Positions 15,522-17,310 of a stretch of DNA of 17,310 bases are shown here, in pieces. The stretch is from an uncultured Balneolaceae bacterium. GTDB taxonomy: Bacteria > Bacteroidota > Rhodothermia > Balneolales > Balneolaceae. The translations under genes were made by a program, and so were the position numbers. The stretch is from positions 1 through 17,310 of the forward strand of contig CALKWT010000291.1 in assembly GCA_938003885.1 (NCBI GenBank), in the 5' to 3' direction. How positions within the stretch are numbered: position 1 is the stretch's first letter; each line of letters opens with the position of its first letter. The notes under the pieces are model-generated. The model was not told where the DNA came from and made no database searches. It saw nothing but the letters and a program-made list of their open reading frames with translations.

Positions 15522-15544
15522 TGGAGTGAACAGTTCTAAATCTA

Positions 15545-16105
15545 CTAAAGGTGTACTCTGAAACCAGCTGAGATCAGGAGCCCGTTCGAATAGATTGGTT
15601 TATTAATCATCTTATTTGCCCGGGCTCCGGTACCCACGCCACCGATTTCGATGAAAAAATTGTTACGGGGTGCCATGTAAAACTCAAATCCAAATAGTCC
15701 GTATCCACCAAATTCGAACGATTCAGATGAGAATGTCTCTGAAGGAAAGAGACCGATAACTCCCCCTTCGCTGTAGAGTTTGATGGAATCACCAATCCAC
15801 CCTGCTTCCCCCAGTAAGCCCACTGTTGCATTCAGATAGGGCGTCCAGGTGGCCTCCTGATTTTTCAGATGCTCATTAAACATCAGGTTGCTTCGAAGAC
15901 GTACAGCTACTTTTTGATAAATAAAAAAGGGGCTCGTTGCATTTATCCCAATTCCAAAATCGTCTTGATATTGATTGATCTGAAAACCAATACTCATATT
16001 ATTCCGGGGTTCTGACGTCTGTGCAGTAATATTTCGTAATGGGATGAAGAAAACAAGAGCAATGAGGATAAGTGGTTTTATATTTTTATTTATTTTACTA
16101 CCCAT
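15545..16105 (-). CDS. Predicted small outer-membrane beta-barrel protein, function unknown
   Basis: Protein of 186 residues. Its N-terminus (MGSKINKNIKPLILIALVFFIPLRNITAQ) is a signal peptide. The mature part alternates polar and hydrophobic residues with many Gly, Tyr and Phe (NMSIGFQINQYQ, FGIGINATSP, GGYGLFGFEFYMAP, FFIEIGGVGTGARA) and ends in RVHL, a pattern expected for an eight-strand or similar membrane barrel. I do not recognise a named family. It is the last gene of a minus-strand group; its start overlaps the end of the SnoaL-like gene by eight bases, so they are probably cotranscribed. It meets the DUF1080 gene tail to tail with only 23 bases between, and no clear bidirectional terminator is seen. 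Confidence 0.65.
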   Translation of the reverse strand: MGSKINKNIKPLILIALVFFIPLRNITAQTSEPRNNMSIGFQINQYQDDFGIGINATSPFFIYQKVAVRLRSNLMFNEHLKNQEATWTPYLNATVGLLGEAGWIGDSIKLYSEGGVIGLFPSETFSSESFEFGGYGLFGFEFYMAPRNNFFIEIGGVGTGARANKMINKPIYSNGLLISAGFRVHL

Positions 16106-16454
16106 GGGATATAGGGATTACGAAAGAAGTCATTGCAGTGATTTTAGGGTTCTTAAACCCGCTTAATTCATATACGTCACAAAATGCATATTGTTTTCCC
16201 TCCCTGGAGTTCATCACGCCGTGAACAGCTGCATCTTTGCCGTGTGTAATTACTCTATGAATGGTGAGTTCATAGGGTTCGTCTCCTGCCATCCGTTTCA
16301 AAGTTTCCTGAAACGCAGTTCTTCCTTTCACAGTAAAGTCACCAACAGCAGTCCACGTGATATGGTCTGTGACGTTCGAGAGGATAAAGTCCATATTGTT
16401 TCGGGCAAACGCCTTGTTAAACTCTTCCAGTAACTGTTGAGTTTTCGTTTTCAT
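16098..16454 (-). CDS. SnoaL-like (NTF2-fold) protein
   Basis: Small cytoplasmic protein of 118 residues with the cone-shaped alpha+beta fold shared by SnoaL, NTF2 and ketosteroid isomerase. The opening helix (QQLLEEFNKAFARNNMDFILSNV) is followed by the typical DHITWTAVGDFTVKGRTAFQETLKRM and then a beta-rich half with HGKDAAVHGVMNSREGKQYAFCDVYEL. Such proteins are often annotated only as 'nuclear transport factor 2 family'; some are hydrolases or isomerases, many are unassigned. Its ATG overlaps the DoxX-like stop (ATGA). A GGAGG lies eight bases before the start and could pair with CCTCC just after it, giving a small hairpin that translation through the upstream gene would open. Confidence 0.75.
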   Translation of the reverse strand: MKTKTQQLLEEFNKAFARNNMDFILSNVTDHITWTAVGDFTVKGRTAFQETLKRMAGDEPYELTIHRVITHGKDAAVHGVMNSREGKQYAFCDVYELSGFKNPKITAMTSFVIPISHG

Positions 16455-16661
16455 AGGAGGTGCCTCCGTTCTTCTTCAGTAAGCCTTCTGAATGGTAGGA
16501 AGTTCCGAATATTTTGATCCCTTAGCCAGAGTACGCCCCACGCCAGGATTCCCAGGTAAACAGGAAATAGCAGATGGGAAAATAGCGGGTTGTCCAGGCG
16601 CAGGTGTGTTGCCACAGCTCCGCCCCAGTAAGCTGTTAACAAGATGGCTCCCAGGAGTGAA
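16451..16661 (-). pseudogene. DoxX-like membrane protein, truncated by an IS3-family insertion
   Basis: Only the C-terminal part remains: SLLGAILLTAYWGGAVATHLRLDNPLFSHLLFPVYLGILAWGVLWLRDQ, then a charged tail FRRLTEEERRHLL. This matches the end of DoxX-like proteins (GAILLTAYxGGAVATHxR and the following membrane segment). Family sequence stops exactly where the IS end begins (about 16661), and the frame continuing into the IS does not look like DoxX. The missing N-terminal half should lie beyond the far end of the IS, outside the window. A TTG at 16642 could start a short fragment, but function is unlikely. Before the insertion it was the first gene of a DoxX - SnoaL - barrel operon, so the IS may also have changed expression of the two genes downstream. 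Confidence 0.75.
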
Positions 16662-17310
16662 TGTAAGCTTCCCCATTTTTCGGTCCACTCAAAAGTAGAG
16701 AGTTTCGGTTAAGTTACAAGTTCAATGGGTGTTTTGTAACCCAACGATTTGTGTGGTCGTTTGTGGTTATAATCGTGTTTCCATTGTTGGGTTTTTTCTC
16801 GTACCTCATCAAGTGTTTTAAAGATATAGGCATTCAATAATTCGGATCGTATGCTCCCATTGAGTCGTTCGATATATGCGTTTTGTGTGGGTTTACCCGG
16901 TTGTATAAAAGCCAGGGTTACCTGATTATCTTTGCACCAGTTGTCGAGTTTTCTGGAGATAAATTCAGGGCCATTATCCACCCGGATCATCTGCGGCAGT
17001 CCACGGCTTTCTTTGAGCTGGTCCAGTACGCGAATTACACGCAAAGCCGGCAGGCTGGTGTCGGTTTCGATCCAGAGAACCTGGCGGTTGTAATCATCCA
17101 TTACATTAAGCATGCGAAAACCCCGTCCATCCCACAGACTGTCGTGCATAAAATCCAGGCTCCATACCTGATTGGCATCCTCCGGCTGGAACAACTGCTG
17201 CTTGGCCCGTGCCGGCAATCTCTTTTTCGCTCTTCGACGAATATTGAGCTTCAGGGCCGTATAGACTCGATATACCCGCTTGTGATTCCAGCGGTGGCCC
17301 ATTAATCGAA
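16662..17310 (-). mobile_element. IS3-family insertion sequence, one end only
   Basis: The element starts at 16662 with TGTAAGCTTCCCCATTTTTC, continuing to GGTCCACTC at about 16690, a terminal inverted repeat of the IS3 type beginning with TG. The transposase stop codon is 47 bases inside this end, as usual. The other end and the target duplication lie outside the window. The boundary coincides with the break in the DoxX-like gene, which is independent support for the position. Confidence 0.75.
16709..17310 (-). CDS. IS3-family transposase OrfB (integrase core), 5' end outside the window
   Basis: DDE transposase of the IS3 family, closest by motif to the IS407 subgroup. The frame is open at the window edge, so the ATG at 17302 is internal. 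WNHKRVYRVYTALKLNIRRRAKKRLP is the HTH_21-type region that precedes the catalytic core. The core follows with VWSLDFMHDSLWDGRGFRMLNVMDDYNR (first Asp), IRVDNGPEFIS (second Asp) and FIQPGKPTQNAYIERLNGSIRSELL (Glu), so the catalytic triad is present. The end YNHKRPHKSLGYKTPIELV is typical. OrfA, usually joined to OrfB by a -1 frameshift, would lie further right. About 200 residues of OrfB are visible and show no lesion, so the copy may be active. Confidence 0.93.
   Translation of the reverse strand, partial: RLMGHRWNHKRVYRVYTALKLNIRRRAKKRLPARAKQQLFQPEDANQVWSLDFMHDSLWDGRGFRMLNVMDDYNRQVLWIETDTSLPALRVIRVLDQLKESRGLPQMIRVDNGPEFISRKLDNWCKDNQVTLAFIQPGKPTQNAYIERLNGSIRSELLNAYIFKTLDEVREKTQQWKHDYNHKRPHKSLGYKTPIELVT

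Overview
The window looks like a chromosomal segment from the Bacteroidota/Balneolota/Rhodothermota side of the tree. This is an inference from gene content: a DUF1080 3-keto-disaccharide hydrolase, a Vibrio-SGLT-type symporter, a cytochrome c/TPR lipoprotein, Tat- and Sec-exported sugar enzymes, and generally poor Shine-Dalgarno sites. A genus cannot be named from the sequence alone. No rRNA, tRNA, CRISPR array or replication origin was seen.

Layout. Positions 2-724 hold the 3' part of an ApbE-type FAD:protein FMN transferase. Next come a Gfo/Idh/MocA oxidoreductase (780-2078) and a secreted YceI-like protein (2318-2914). A 350-base gap with two terminator-like hairpins leads to an eight-heme c-type cytochrome lipoprotein with HEAT-like and TPR repeats (3265-5514). 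After a 467-base gap ending in tandem terminators there is a Tat-exported TIM-barrel hydroxypyruvate-isomerase-like protein (5982-6872) and a secreted alkaline-phosphatase-superfamily enzyme (6944-8035). A 387-base, strongly self-complementary gap (8036-8422) precedes a tight plus-strand cluster: sodium/galactose symporter (8423-10060), galK (10104-11267), galT (11275-12321), a PQQ dehydrogenase with an internal cytochrome c domain (12318-14456, ATGA overlap with galT), and then a secreted DUF1080 protein (14589-15521).

The right end is on the minus strand: a DoxX-like gene cut by an IS3-family element, a SnoaL-like gene and a small predicted beta-barrel protein, joined by overlapping stop and start codons. 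The IS3 end is at about 16662 and the element runs off the window.

How the genes may work together. The symporter, galK and galT take up galactose and feed it into the Leloir pathway; galE and galM are not in the window. Around them are exported enzymes of the kinds used in oxidative (3-keto) glycoside breakdown: a DUF1080 hydrolase, a TIM-barrel isomerase/epimerase, a Gfo/Idh oxidoreductase and a periplasmic quinoprotein dehydrogenase. The most interesting hypothesis is a periplasmic oxidative route that releases galactose from a galactoside, with the galactose then imported by the adjacent symporter. This is inferred from families and neighbourhood only; substrates cannot be read from the sequence.
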